DNA of 64,000 nt, from the NCBI GenBank assembly GCA_020736575.1, contig JAGPYM010000011.1:248001-312000 (forward strand), written 5' to 3'. The notes beneath the pieces are model-generated. The model did not search any database and was not told the origin of the DNA. It was given only the letters and a program-made list of their open reading frames with translations. The DNA comes from Thelonectria olida (lineage: Eukaryota > Ascomycota > Sordariomycetes > Hypocreales > Nectriaceae). Positions 33,517 to 45,881 of this stretch are shown here, piece by piece; position 1 is the stretch's first letter; every line of letters starts with the position of its first letter. The translations under genes and the position numbers were made by a program.

Positions 33517-36500
33517 TCAAGACGAAATCTTCAAATTCTCCATCAACCCTTCCAACACAACCCAGCCTTCACTGCCCTCCCAGCTCTCCCTCGCCTTGCC
33601 CATGACGCTCCTCACGGCGCTGCGAGCCTTGCCCTTCCACTTGGGCCCGATGGTATCAACGTCCGGGCCCCACGTCTCCAGCACCGAGACCAGCGCGTCC
33701 GTCCGCTCGACAACGACGGCGAACGCGTCTGCGTCACTCGTCCAATCGGTCGTCTCGCCTGCCGCTGCGCCAGGGAGAAGTCCGCTGCCCGAGGAGCCGA
33801 CAGCTGCGCGCCAGGCTCGCTCGGCAGCTTCGATGGCACCGAAGTAGTCGCAACGCCAGCCACGGAGACGCGATACAAGCGCCCACAGCTCAGAGCGGTT
33901 GGTGATCAGCGGGAGAATCTCCTCTTCGAAGAGACGCGTGACGAGGCGTTCTGGTGAGCCGCGAGGGGGCTCGTAGATGCCCTCGCTGGGCTGCTTCTCC
34001 TTGGCGAGGACGACATCCTGCAGCAGGGCGGTGAGGACGTCGATGTCGAGAGCGTCCTCGGTCTTGCGGATGCGGATGATGTTCTTGAGGGCGAGCACCA
34101 TGTCTCCGACGGGAGGAGGACGGATGCGAGAGGCCAGAGTGACGACGTTGTCCCAGATACGCCAATTGTCGTGGGCGATGGAGGCGCCCTTTTTGTATGC
34201 AGCTAGGGACTGGGTGAGTAGCTTGGAGGGATCTCGACGAGCATCCTTCTCCTTGACGGGCAGGGAATCATCCTCATCATCGTCAACAGGTTTAGTAACA
34301 TCCTGTTCCTTCTCCTCCTTTTCCTGCTTGCTCACCACCTCGACGTACAAACTCCAAAGCGCACTGCCCAAGTTACTCCACGTCCTCGCATCTTCTCCTC
34401 CAGCAGTGTCAGACGCACATCCGATGGCCCGATTAAAAGCCTCGGCAGCGTCCTCGAACTGCGCCAGGCGTAGGTTGATATCACCAAGCCGACTCCACAT
34501 GTCAGGGCTCAGGCGGTTCACTCGCGTGGCCTTTTGGTAGGCGTCGCGGGCCTTTTCCCAGTCCTTGGCCATGGTATAATGTTCAGCGAGGGACTTTTGC
34601 GCGCGGGAATACCGGTGCTTGGAAATCTCCCATGCTCGCTCGTAGTGCGCGGGTTCCTTCTCGATGTCGCCCAGGATGCACCACAAACGGGGCGCGTTGA
34701 GAGGAGCGGGTTCGCGCTCGGGGCCGGAGAAATCTGCTCCCTTGAGATGCATGGCGTCCTCGGCGCCGATACCTTCGTCGTCAGCGTCCACAGACGCATC
34801 GGTCTGTCCAGTGCGTTGGAACAACCGCCATCGGATGATGCCCTTAGCCTTTGCCTCGCCACCGCTGCCGCGACCATCTTCGTCGTCGGCAGCCGCGCTG
34901 CTGGCAAGGCACAGGGCGACTTCGGCCCACAGACGCAGACGCTTGAAGATCTCTAGGGCTGAGGCCAGAGAGCCGACACCAGCCCAGGCATATGCGAGTT
35001 CGGACTCGAGGTGCCACTGGGGAGGAGACGAGAGGGCGTGAATGTACTGAAGACGGATATGAGCCGGGGCCGACTCGGAGGCTTTGGGTGCGGGAAGGAA
35101 AGTGGTAGGCTTGCTGGGTTCCGAGGCCGGTGTCTGGTCAGGGGCTGTGACTTGAATGACTGGCGCGTCGTCATCTCCATTGGCATCCTCGGTCTTGGCC
35201 TTCTCTACTTGGGCTTCCGCTGTTGTATCGTTTAGAATCTGGTCCGCTACCGCCTGCATCTGCAGCACACCACGCTCGACGGTTCTGCTCCGGTGGAGCT
35301 CAATCCGAGAACGGACGAGAAGGGCCTGGCTGTATATTTGCCAGTTGGTCGACTTATCCGAGACAACGCGAGTAGCAAACGGAAGAATTTCCTCCGATGT
35401 GAGCGCATCGAGAGGCGAGAAGGCATCCTTCAGTGTTGCCTCAGTCAAGAGGATGATTTGGTCGATGGGAGACAGTTGAGGCTGATTGTCAGGTGAGAGG
35501 TCAGCCAGAGCAGCAGGAAGACCCGTTTTGGGATCCTCGGTCTCGTCCTGGTCTTTGGTGAAACTGATCTCTTCGAGAAGGGTATCATTATTCAGTGGTA
35601 GAGCCTCTGGCCTAGCCCCTTGGTCCTCATCTGCTTCGTCGGCGGAATTGTCGACGCCACTCCTAGCCAAGACGACCAGTTGACTGATGTTCTTTTCCTG
35701 AAACTTTGTTCTCTTTCCCAAAGCACCAGAAAGGGCGTAAACCAGACCGCTGATCTGAGTAGCCTCTTTCAGAGCCTCCTTTGTCTTGTCATCTCGACCA
35801 AGCAGGATGTAATTGTTAGCAACCTCGACGAGGAACTGTGCCTTTTCGTCTTGGCTCCACGCGTCGTCCTCAGCCGTCGACCAAACCTCTTCGCTGAGAA
35901 TGCGTGAGCGAACAAGCTCGATTTCGTCGAGGATCTTGGTGGCCAGCGAAGGGACGTCGCTCCACTGGGTGCTGCGGGTGAAGTTGGAGCCGGGACCGAG
36001 ACTCGGCTGGGTCAGGAGCTTGTAGTGCCAGACGCTGACGCGAAGGCGCACCCAAGCCAGGCTATACTTGAGGTTTCCATCATCAGAGGGGATCTCAACA
36101 ACATCGGACTCGATGTTGCTCAAGACGTCGACGAGGATGAATCTGGCGAGGGCAAAGAGTTCAATGTGAGGGATGTAGGCGTACGGCGAAACACCGTCGA
36201 CCTCGAGTCTGTGAAGACATGCCTTGCGAAGACCATCGAGGTTTGAGGCTGATAATTCCGGTTGAGCATCAGCCCAGGCCTTGGTGAAACGAGCGTTGAG
36301 GGCATCGGCATCAGCAAGTATAGGGCCGGTGACGTTAACCTGGAGGAAGGCGTTGAAGGCTGCGAGACCGACGGCAAGACTGGTCGCAGGATCCGACTTG
36401 ACGCGCGAAACAACCTCCTCAGAGGCCGGTACGCCCAACGCAAAAGCGTCTATCAAGTCCTCGGCCACGGAGTCCCGGACCAGGGTCGGGGCCGGAGCCG

Positions 36501-36621
36501 GGGCCGGAGCATGGGTGGTGGAGGCGACGGCGGACGCCGGGACCGAAGGTCCGAGAGAGAGGAGGATGGAGGCGTATTGCCCAGTGCGCAGGGCAGTGCC
36601 GCACCCCTCGGGAGTGGACAT
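33517..36621 (-). CDS. TPR protein, TTC27/Emw1 family
   Basis: An intronless frame of 1,034 residues starting at the ATG at 36621 (MSTPEGCGTAL); an upstream in-frame ATG at 36705 adds 28 doubtful residues. Tetratricopeptide repeats are clear in the second half: HYERAWEISKHRYSRAQKSLAEHYTMA..., WEKARDAYQKATRVNRLSPDMWSRLGDINLRL, FEDAAEAFNRAIGC, and TWSNLGSALWSLY. The segment AHDNWRIWDNVVTLA is typical of TTC27 and yeast Emw1. The family is essential; animal TTC27 has been linked to assembly of the U5 snRNP protein EFTUD2, and Emw1 to cell-wall integrity. Acidic and KE-rich loops interrupt the repeats. Expected cytoplasmic or nuclear. Confidence 0.85.
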   Translation of the reverse strand: MSTPEGCGTALRTGQYASILLSLGPSVPASAVASTTHAPAPAPAPTLVRDSVAEDLIDAFALGVPASEEVVSRVKSDPATSLAVGLAAFNAFLQVNVTGPILADADALNARFTKAWADAQPELSASNLDGLRKACLHRLEVDGVSPYAYIPHIELFALARFILVDVLSNIESDVVEIPSDDGNLKYSLAWVRLRVSVWHYKLLTQPSLGPGSNFTRSTQWSDVPSLATKILDEIELVRSRILSEEVWSTAEDDAWSQDEKAQFLVEVANNYILLGRDDKTKEALKEATQISGLVYALSGALGKRTKFQEKNISQLVVLARSGVDNSADEADEDQGARPEALPLNNDTLLEEISFTKDQDETEDPKTGLPAALADLSPDNQPQLSPIDQIILLTEATLKDAFSPLDALTSEEILPFATRVVSDKSTNWQIYSQALLVRSRIELHRSRTVERGVLQMQAVADQILNDTTAEAQVEKAKTEDANGDDDAPVIQVTAPDQTPASEPSKPTTFLPAPKASESAPAHIRLQYIHALSSPPQWHLESELAYAWAGVGSLASALEIFKRLRLWAEVALCLASSAAADDEDGRGSGGEAKAKGIIRWRLFQRTGQTDASVDADDEGIGAEDAMHLKGADFSGPEREPAPLNAPRLWCILGDIEKEPAHYERAWEISKHRYSRAQKSLAEHYTMAKDWEKARDAYQKATRVNRLSPDMWSRLGDINLRLAQFEDAAEAFNRAIGCASDTAGGEDARTWSNLGSALWSLYVEVVSKQEKEEKEQDVTKPVDDDEDDSLPVKEKDARRDPSKLLTQSLAAYKKGASIAHDNWRIWDNVVTLASRIRPPPVGDMVLALKNIIRIRKTEDALDIDVLTALLQDVVLAKEKQPSEGIYEPPRGSPERLVTRLFEEEILPLITNRSELWALVSRLRGWRCDYFGAIEAAERAWRAAVGSSGSGLLPGAAAGETTDWTSDADAFAVVVERTDALVSVLETWGPDVDTIGPKWKGKARSAVRSVMGKARESWEGSEGWVVLEGLMENLKISS

Positions 36622-39600
36622 GATTGAGTTGTGCCTTCTTGGAAGTTGCGAAAGGCTATCTGCGTGTGTCTCTGAGTGTATCCCCTTCGTTGCCCCGGTG
36701 AACACGGATACTTTGTGCGACGACGTCTCTAGGCGCGTATACTTTGTACGAATAATGTATTGTGTGATAGGGTAATGCGCGAGTTGTAGTGTCGGTACGT
36801 AATGAATGCTTGATTATTGCGTTTCTTTTGTGTGCGCGGCCTTTGGTTTGTGTGTGGGTAGAATTTTCACGGCCGTCTCCGCTCCGTCGCAAAGTCGACT
36901 CACCGGCCGGAGTGAAGAAAGTAGCTCGGCCGATGCGTCACCAAAATAATGCGCACACACAACATCAGCAGCAGCGGAGCAACGTGAGTCCTGATGTCTA
37001 CTTTGTATCGTCTTTTTTTGTTCTAAATGTCTTCTGCGTGTGTGAGAGACTGGACGTCAACTTGTTGATGGGGCTACCCTACCTCTATTCAGACCCAGAA
37101 AATCACGTAATAACGCCTACCTGGTGGTAAACACACAGATCTTGCATCATGACCCTTTTTCTCAGATCCGGTTCCATCGTCGCTTCGTTGGCCCGTTCAC
37201 CGTCCCGTCCCCTGGCGATGTCGTCTAAAACTGAGCATCGTGGAACCCGTGGGACCGCCAAGTTTGCGTTTCGGGACGGTTCTGAGGAGGCAAAGACGGA
37301 TGGGAATAAATTGCTTGCGGGGGAGGTGAGGCAAGGCTGCGTCGATATTCCTCCCCATCCTTCTTTTCTGTCCTTGGCCGCAGTCATCACCGAGTCATTC
37401 ATCGCTGTTGCGTCTTGAATGTCATTCGACAAAATAACATTGGATGCCACTTCTAGGTTTCGAGCCTTGATGATTATAACTCGAGAACAGGCAGGAACGA
37501 ACAATGAGAGGCAACACATAAAAGTACTTTGTACAACGCCGGAGCATGGGAACTGATACTCGGATTTAATCGAGGAGGTCCAACTTCAGCTCACTAGTGG
37601 TTCTAATGACATCCTAATAACAGGACCTCATCTTGCCTCCCGAGACTCTCTTTCACAAGCACAAGGACAAATCCACCCTCCAAAGGTTTCGATCAGTCCT
37701 TTCTCTCACATCCACCTCCTCGCCGCCATATCTTGTGGATCCTCTCAAATATCTCCCTGACCCATCAGTTCAGTCAAATCGCCTGATGGGCACTACTGTC
37801 GTAACAGGGTACGCGCACAATTTCTTGCCCATGTACCAAGTCTCGCAGCATTGACAAGGCTCCCCTCCACGACCCTCACGTGTCCAACTTCCACTCTTTG
37901 CTTCTCACCACCACGCTTATCCCCGGTTCATTCAACAATCCCTCTGATTCCCAAAAGCCTAGACCATCATCGACTTCAATAGATTGCCCGACGGCCCACG
38001 GACAGGGTTTTGCCTCTCAGCCCAACTCTCTGCTCATGTTTGTGCCGCCATACGACCTAGGTCATCTTACAGGCAAGAAAGTGGAGGTTGTTGTCCGAAG
38101 TAGACAGTACAAAGCTCGAAATTAGCCCCAACGTTAGCGGAAACGGGCTACGGGTCTCTCGAGAACCATCTCAAACGTACCAATGGGGCTACGGGACGGT
38201 TTCGGGGACACAGTTTTGTGACAAATGCCAACGTCCTGGACTGTTTGGCTGTGAGTTAGCTCGTCACCAGCCCGTCTGTTATTTGATCACCATTCGCAAC
38301 CATGGGGCAGCATTGCGGACTGTGGTTCTCGTATTTGTTCTCATTTTTGCCTGCCCTCGTATCTTTGTCGAATGAATCTCGCTCTCTTTCTCAGTCTATG
38401 CGGGCCAAGTTGTCGACTTTGAGTTAGCAACATGGGCCACAACTGGGCCAACAAACCTGCCATGTCCTCTTTGGCTTTGTCATGCTTATTCGTACTGCGT
38501 ATTCGCAGTAGCCTCTCTGTGTTGCAGGTAATACTCCATATGCCTCAATCTGGGTCGCAGGCTGCAGAATCTGACTTGGTCTCGCCCAGGTCCATCATGC
38601 AATGGTTGTCCAAGGATCTGGAAACTTGCTGTTGGACATCATCTTGCATTCAATTCAGCAGTGGATGGATCGATTGTGCCAACTTGTAGCCCTCTGCCGT
38701 CCAGCTGGGATCGGATTGCCTAAATCGGGCGTACCGTAGCAATGGGTCACGTCAGGTCCTGGCGAGCCGGAGGTAACATTCGACGTGAAATTACTGATCG
38801 CTTCATCACGTCCGTGGACCTAGTTTCGCCGCAGTCAGGCACGTGAGGCCAGACCATGTGCTCATACTCATACCGGCAGTGGTTGTAACTGGAACATCGA
38901 CTTTTGAACCGACTGACCTCGTTGACGCCTCTTGGCTGCCGGGTTCCGCCAGTCATGAACTGGCGGCGAGGCCGTAATCGACGGGACAGGGTGTCAAGGT
39001 GTGCCACACTCCCAACGTGGTTGCTGCAACGGGACGGGGATTAATGCCAAGACAAGGATGGATTGGATTGGACCCTGAGAACTTCGAGCCCCACGAAGGG
39101 AGAGAAAAATCCGTCTAGTGGGGCCCCGTCTTGAATCCTGGCCACGGACTACTCCTCAGTCTCAGACGGATTATTGGATGCCTGGCCGGTGACACGGGCG
39201 AAAGCGAGCCCTGAGCTGACTGACTAATTTGCAGATTCGGGATGGGTCGACAAAAGACGAAACGATTTGGAATGGTGTCCACTAAACGGGCAAGGGCGGG
39301 GAGGCGGGCAGCCGGGCAAGGATGCGGCTCGTCCTGTGCTGAACTGTTGTTGGAGGAGAGAAGCTGAGAAGCTCACACTCAGCCAGCGCAGCACGGCTTC
39401 AGACCAACGAGCGGCTTCAAGCCGTTAGTTCAACAGGCGCGGGAGACGCTATTCCGGAACATGGGCAGAGGGATATCTCGCACGTGAGCGGTGAGCCTCC
39501 CGGAAGCGCTCATATGTCTCGGCCAGCCCTGCCGTATCGCGGTGTGTAACTCGAAGTTGCCGGGGAGTTGGAGTTGATAATCGGAGATAGTGTCCCTTAC

Positions 39601-42600
39601 TTGCCGTTGGCCGAGAATTAAAGTTGACGACAAACCACTATCTGGGACTTTGTTATGTATTATCACTAGCGAGGGGTTAGGACTGACGACGGGTTGACGT
39701 TCGATACCATACCGGACTACTCCGCAGGGATCAGCGCCGTGGCGAAACATCATCTACACCCAACCCGTTGATGTTTTGACTTTGGAATGTCGCCTGTGAG
39801 CTTGCTTTTTCCGGGCAATCCCTAACTCCTTATGCCCCGGAATGGAGGAGACAACTGACGGGTAACCAACTATTGAATCCATTGACCCCAGATTCGCCCA
39901 CAGAATACTGTAAGCAACCCCCACACGACCGGGAACAAGGTGGCGGGTGGCGGGTGGCCTTGATGCTGACCCCCTCTACTCAACGTCAAGTCTGCACATC
40001 TCCGTGGCTAGCGTAGGAAAGCATATCGAGGACTCTACGGAACACTGCCAATTCCTTAAAACACACTGTGTAATAGAGGCAACAATGAGATAGCTACTTT
40101 GTACTTCTCAGTAGACATCGGGTGAAGTGTCGGATATAGATTGTGGCGTGGTTGGCGCTCCAATCGAAGTTTTGTAATTGTCGGGGAGTCCGTAACTAAG
40201 ATGCATGATTGCGGGGGGATCGACGAAGCCACTGGCTATCGCGGTTCGCGATTGGTAACAATTTTGATATTGAAAGGGATGATTGTTGGTGACTTTGCAG
40301 ATTGATGCACCCTAATGCGTGATGAATGTGACTGATGACCTCGAGACAAGCATCACGTTGCATGAGCTGACGTGCCCTAGTTCCTCTCGGGCGCGCAGGT
40401 CTGACATTCGCCCGAGGCGTTCTGGAACCACATCCTCAGCCGAGCTTGTTGCATTCATCCTTCGATAACACGTAGATGATCGAACAAGGAAGTTCCTAAG
40501 AGAATCTGACCGTCGAGATAGAGTGAAGTCGACGTGATTGGCGCCAGAGCCTGGTTAGACGGGAATTGTGTGGCTTTGCCGATCACGTGAGCGGTAGTTC
40601 CTCCGCAAAAGCTCAAAGGGTGACCTTGAGATGCTATAGAAATAGGTAGAGTGACATGTATCTGGAGGGCTTCGATGAGGACTTTCCCAGAATGGCGTAG
40701 CGTCTTCGAAATGGCGCGCAGAGACTGGGTGGTCGCTGGGTGAGTGGGTCTCGCTCTTGCTGACAAGATGGGCGAACGTATCGTCCATCGCCGGCAGGTA
40801 CCATTTGAGATTGCCCCGAACCATGTCAAGTTTGAGGAAATAGACTCAATCTCGAACAACGACGAGGCTTGAACGGACATTGACAGGCAATAGAACTATC
40901 CGGGGTGAAAGCGAGATGACTGATTGGCCAGGGACGTAAGGAAGTGAGGCTGGGGAAGAGGATTGCAATCCGGTTGGTTCAAACTCCCGAAAGATAGAGA
41001 AGATAGCATAAGATTTCCTCGTTGAGCGGCGGAAGGACATCAGATTCAATGCCAGGACCGGGGTAAAGTTTATTTGTTTGCTAGTAAACGGCCGAGATTC
41101 GGATTCTCGCAGTTGAAAGTCTCGCCATGTTTGCATTACGTGTCTGTTATTGTTTTGGTTGTGTTGTGGCTTCCGTCGAGTTGTTATGATCAAACTTACT
41201 ATACCCGTCTTCTTAGCTATGTGGTGATCGTTCAGGGCAAGGAACACGCGACACTGGTTGGCGGCTTCCGTTGGTACTGACAAGCTTAAACCGCAGCGCT
41301 GGGACTGCCTACCGATCAACCTAACCCAAGCTGAACACTTGAATAATGGAGAGATACCCGAATCACCTCGTAATCTTTTACGTATTGAATGTATCCATGA
41401 TTGAATCCTGGTTGACGCTGTTCAACACAGCAACAAAATGTTCCGCTTCCCCTAGCTCACGTAGTGGTTGTCTCCCCCGGCTAGCGGCAGCATGTGCCTG
41501 CAACTGCAACGAATCGGGCAGGTGTGAAGAATGCTCGATAATGACGTCACATCACTGCCGAGTTCTTCTCTCCCGTCCCAACGAACCAAACAACGGTCAT
41601 GTTTTCGGCCTCCATTCAGCCAACGAACGCCCCCAAACAAACCCTTGCGAACTGAGCATGGATGGGGCCACTAAGCTGAACGACGAAGACTTCATCCATG
41701 CGAGAGAGGTCTTTGTCCGGGGGATCTGGTTGGTCTACGCCTATGGGTCCACAAGAGTGGGGGAGCAGGGTGCAAGGCTCCGAGATGCTGTAGCCCCGAC
41801 GCTTGGAGGTTATTTCGTACCCAATACCTGACCCTCTTCTCAGGTTACGGCGGCTGTTTGCTAAGCAGATGAGGGGGAAGAGGCAACTCTCGGGGAACAT
41901 CCAGCACTGAGCACTCTTCAGAAGAACCCCATCCATAGGGGATCTCGGCCACTCTCCAGGGGACTCCACAGGGCATTTTCAGCACATGCCAGAGCGGAGA
42001 GTATTGGATGGGTACTTCAGGTTTCCCCTCTCCCCTCCGCCGCTTGGCTTGGCCCCTCAATCTTACTCAGCCTTCCAGTAGTGGAGGATACTACTACGTC
42101 ATGAGGGTTTCGTTGAGGCTCACGAGAAGTTAAGATACAGGTCAATTATTCTTGACGAAAACTATCATCTAAAAGATTGTGTGCCACTGGCCTGTGGCGA
42201 GTCCCGAATCTCTCTGTTGCCTCCTGCAAGGCCCAGGGATTGCCATCGCTCACGAGCTCCCTCACGCAAAACCCCAACAGTTATTCGCAAGGGCCTTTAT
42301 CGCCAGCCAACCACCAGCGAGCAAATGGGCCTAGCAGGGACAGAGGCGACGGAGAGAAAGATGCCAAGAAGAAGAGGGAGACAAAAGAGAGAGGAGACCA
42401 GGGATCCGCCCCTCTTCCATAGTATGCCGCCTCCATCTAAGCAAGCAAGGGTCAGCCTCCATGGCGACCATGTCTCTCCATGGGGGCCTCCGTCTCATCC
42501 CCCATAGCGATCATGGATCATGAACGCTCCGGCCACTGTCACAAGTGGTGGGTAGAGAGGACATTGGGCGCTGTATTGCGGCGCGAGGTCCTAGTTACTT

Positions 42601-44129
42601 CGTACGGCTCGTCTCATCACGTTAGCAGCCCACGTTGAGCCAAGCGTTGTGACAGGACGAGGCGTTGTCGGGTTGAATCTCTTTGTCAGATGTATTGAGG
42701 AATTGGCTAATGAGAAGTGAAGAAGTCAGCCTGAGCGGATTGGGCTGGGTGAAGTGAGTCGAGTTGATTCAAGCCGAGTTTGTTAGCACAACCTGAAGTT
42801 GATCGGAGGCGAGAACTAGACAGACAAAACTGCACAAAGGTTATTAATCAGAGCCAAACTGAGAGAAGAAATAATTAGAGACAATCCGGAGAAACCTATT
42901 GCATTTTAGAGTTGACAGAAGTGCATGCGATAGACTCCAAGTTGTCCGTCCTGGAGAACGTTGTCTCAACTCGCTTCTTCTCCGCACATCCCAATTCTCG
43001 GTTTGTATTCCCAATTCACCCCAGAGCACAAAAGTTTTCTCTCCCCTGCCGCTCTCCCAATAATGATCCATGTCCTCGGAGCCGTAGTACAAGACAGTTG
43101 AGAGACACGCAGGTGAGCCCCGTATCTCACACATCTCGCCCATGGGTCCCTCATCCCATTACCACCCCTCCATTGCGTCCCTGAGGTGGTGGTCGGGCGA
43201 GGGCAACGCACAACCATAAGACAGGAAATGCAATAATGTCGACGGTACAAAGCGATGGGGTAAGGCTACATCCATCCTTTGCACGAGTCGCTGTGAATGG
43301 GTTCGTTTCCATGCTCCCGGCAACCTCCAACATGGCAGTGGACCTCAGCCGGCGAGCCTTCCAGGTCCAAGTAGGTACCTGAGGAGGTATGGGGTACTTT
43401 GTGGCAAGGTCACATCCGCTAGCGTCTTCGCCGCTGTGGGTACTTGTGCTGCACGTAACCTCAAACATTGGAATGACGAGAGTGGAGGAAGGAACTGCGA
43501 GAGAGTCCCCACTCCCTCTTTCCCATCCTACCCCCGCTAGCTCGGTGCTGGCCGCCCAGGTCTTCCCTAGTGCGATGCGGGCTCGCCAGGCTTGCTCCAA
43601 AAGCGCCTTCCTCCAAGGACTGGCAGTAATTGCGATGAATGTACCTGCCCATGTCGCCTCCAGATGATCAGGCAAATGTCAAGCAAGGCGGCGCAAGACA
43701 GGGTAAGGTAAGGTGTGTGTGTTCGAGAAGGAGCCTGCAGGGTACTCTTGCAGATTCGGGAAAGTGTACCCATGGGAGAGGGTACGTAGTTAAGTTCGAC
43801 CCTTCCACTCTATTTGGCCCAGTACTTAATATTCTCAACGTCGCCCTTTCACTCGCGATTTTTGTTTCCTCTCCTGCTTCCAACCACCTCCTCTTCCGCC
43901 CTCTTCCTCCCTCTTCCTCTTTTTTTTGCTCTTCTTCCAACTCAGCCATATCCTGCTTGCTTCATTGTACGCAGGGTCCAGCTTAATTGGATCGATCTTG
44001 ACCGTTTTGCTGGTTAAACTTCCCGCTCCCTCCCACCGTCATCTCGACCTGCATATTACCGGTCGCAAATACACCAAAGGCAGTCGCCAATACCTACAAC
44101 TCATCTGATAGCCAGGGCAGTCCGACAAG
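36622..44129. other. 7.5 kb region without a supported gene
   Basis: The largest gap in the window. It holds the TTC27 promoter at its left end and the permease promoter and leader at its right end. Frames of 90-175 codons occur on both strands but show no recognisable motif, no consistent splice extension and no codon pattern like the neighbouring genes. A repeated TACTTTGTAC motif is present (listed separately). Possible leader-intron signals precede the permease (GTACGT near 43781, acceptor near 43976). Candidate contents are an upstream regulatory region, non-coding RNA or decayed sequence. Confidence 0.4.
36709..40104 (+). repeat. Dispersed TACTTTGTAC motif
   Basis: Exact TACTTTGTAC occurs at 36740-36749, 37525-37534 and 40095-40104, with near copies at 36709 (TACTTTGTGC) and 36999 (TACTTTGTAT). 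A further exact copy lies at 32612-32621 inside the second GYF-gene intron, and a looser one near 43391. All are in the same orientation. A given 10-mer is expected well under once in 64 kb, so this is enriched. Its nature is unknown. Confidence 0.5.
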
Positions 44130-45881
44130 ATGGGTTCCGACGAGGAGAAGGCGCCCAAGTTCGATAGCGCCATCAGCCCCGATATCGTGGGCGATGCCGA
44201 CAATGTGGATGGTCTCCAGCGTCGCCTCGATAACAGACAGATCCAGTTGGTCGCCATTGGTGGCTCCATCGGTACAGCTCTCTTTGTCAGTATCGGTGGT
44301 GGTCTCGCCAAGGGAGGCCCTGCCAGTTTGTTCCTTGCCTACACGATCTACTCTTGTATCCTCGCTCTCGTCAACAATGGTGTCGCCGAGATGAACACCC
44401 ACATGCCCGTCTCGGGTGGCTTCATCCGTCTCGCTGGCCACTGGGTTGACGATGCTCTCGGTTTCGCTGCTGGTTGGAACTTCTTCTTCTACGAAGCTAT
44501 CCTGATTCCCTTCGAGATCACAGCTCTGAACCTGGTCCTCTCGTACTGGAACGAGAAGGTCACAGACCCAGGCCCAACAGCTGGCATTTGCGCCGCCGTC
44601 ATTATTTGCTACGCGTAAGTACCTGAGCCATAGGAACAGAGTCCGCCTCGTGGGATTTGCTCCTTTTCCTCCCGTAAAGTTGTCGCATGCTAAACTCGTC
44701 CGTGTGATTGTAGTCTCCTCAATGTTTTGGCTGTCCGCGCCTACGGTGAGGCCGAATTCTGGCTCTCTGGAGGCAAGGTCATCTTGATCTTGATCCTTTT
44801 CTGCTTCACCTTCATCACCATGGTTGGCGGCAACCCCCAAAAGGACCCCTACGGCTTCCGCCATTGGAAGAACCCCCCGGGTGCTTTCGCTGAATGGCAT
44901 ACAACTGGCGACCTCGGTCGATTCGAGGGTTTCCTGGCTTGCATGTGGTCCGCTGTTTTCTGTGTCGTCGGACCCGAGTACATTTCCATGGTTGCTGCCG
45001 AGGCCAAGCGCCCCAGCATCTTCATCAAGTCGGCTTTCAAGACTGTCTACTACCGATTCTGCTTCTTCTTCATTGTCGGCGCCCTCGCCGTCGGTATTGT
45101 CGTTCCTTGGGATGACCCAGTCCTTACTGCCATCTATCGTGAGGGCACCCAGGCTGGCGGCACCGCTGCTGCTTCGCCCTACGTCATTGCCATGTCCAAC
45201 ATGAAGATTAAGGTGCTCCCGCACATCGTCAACGCACTGATGCTCACTTCCATCTTCTCGGCTGGTAACACTTACACCTACTGTGCTACCCGATCTCTCT
45301 ACTCGCTGGCTCTCGAGGGTCGTGCTCCCAGTTTCCTGCGAAAGACCACCAAGGCTGGTGTTCCCATCTACAGCTTCTGCGTCGTCATGCTGTTCCCCTT
45401 GTTGTCGTTCCTCCAGCTCAGCAACAGCTCCGCCAAGGTGCTTACTTGGCTCATCAACATTATGACTGGTGGCGGTTTGATCAACTACCTCATCATGGGC
45501 ATCACCTTCTTCAACTATTATCTCGCTACCCAAGCGCAGGGCTTTGACCGCACCAAGCTGCCATACTTTGGATATTTTCAGCCTTGGGGCTCGATCATTG
45601 CCTTCGTCTTTCAGTTCATCATGGTCATCTTTTACGGTTACAGTTCCTTTACCCCCTGGAGTGTCGAGACCTTCTTCACCAACTACACCATGCAAATCGT
45701 TACTCCATGTCTCTTCATTGGCTGGAAGCTGATTAAGCGCACGCGATGGGTGCGTCCTCATGAGGTCGACCTGGTCTGGGAGCGCCCAAGCATTGACGCC
45801 TACGAGAACACGTTCCCCAACCCTCCTGTGGGTTTCTGGACTGAGATGGCACAACTAGTGGGCCTGTGCAGAAATAAGTAG
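44130..45881 (+). CDS. Amino-acid permease (AAT/YAT family)
   Basis: Two exons (44130-44614, 44714-45881) encode 550 residues, the normal size of fungal amino-acid permeases. The N-terminus (LQRRLDNRQIQLVAIGGSIGTALFVSIGGGL) carries the family entry signature, followed by GGFIRLAGHWVDDALGFAAGWNFFFYEA, GGEF-region equivalents, FSAGNTYTYCATRSLYSLALEGRAP and a C-terminal cytoplasmic tail after VRPHEVDLVWERP. Twelve hydrophobic segments are visible. These proton symporters take up amino acids at the plasma membrane; the specificity (broad, GABA or proline) is not decided by sequence. In such permeases transcription responds to nitrogen quality through GATA factors (family knowledge), which the long upstream region could serve. 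Confidence 0.93.

Noticed and set aside
40455..43675. Several 140-175-codon frames in the 7.5 kb gap (40455-40880, 41346-41831, 43151-43675)
   Set aside because: No recognisable motif, no consistent codon pattern and no supporting introns; their length is expected by chance in GC-balanced DNA of this size.
44094..45854. A 586-codon open frame antisense to the amino-acid permease
   Set aside because: It runs straight through the permease and its intron, has no recognisable domain and mirrors the codon bias of the sense gene.
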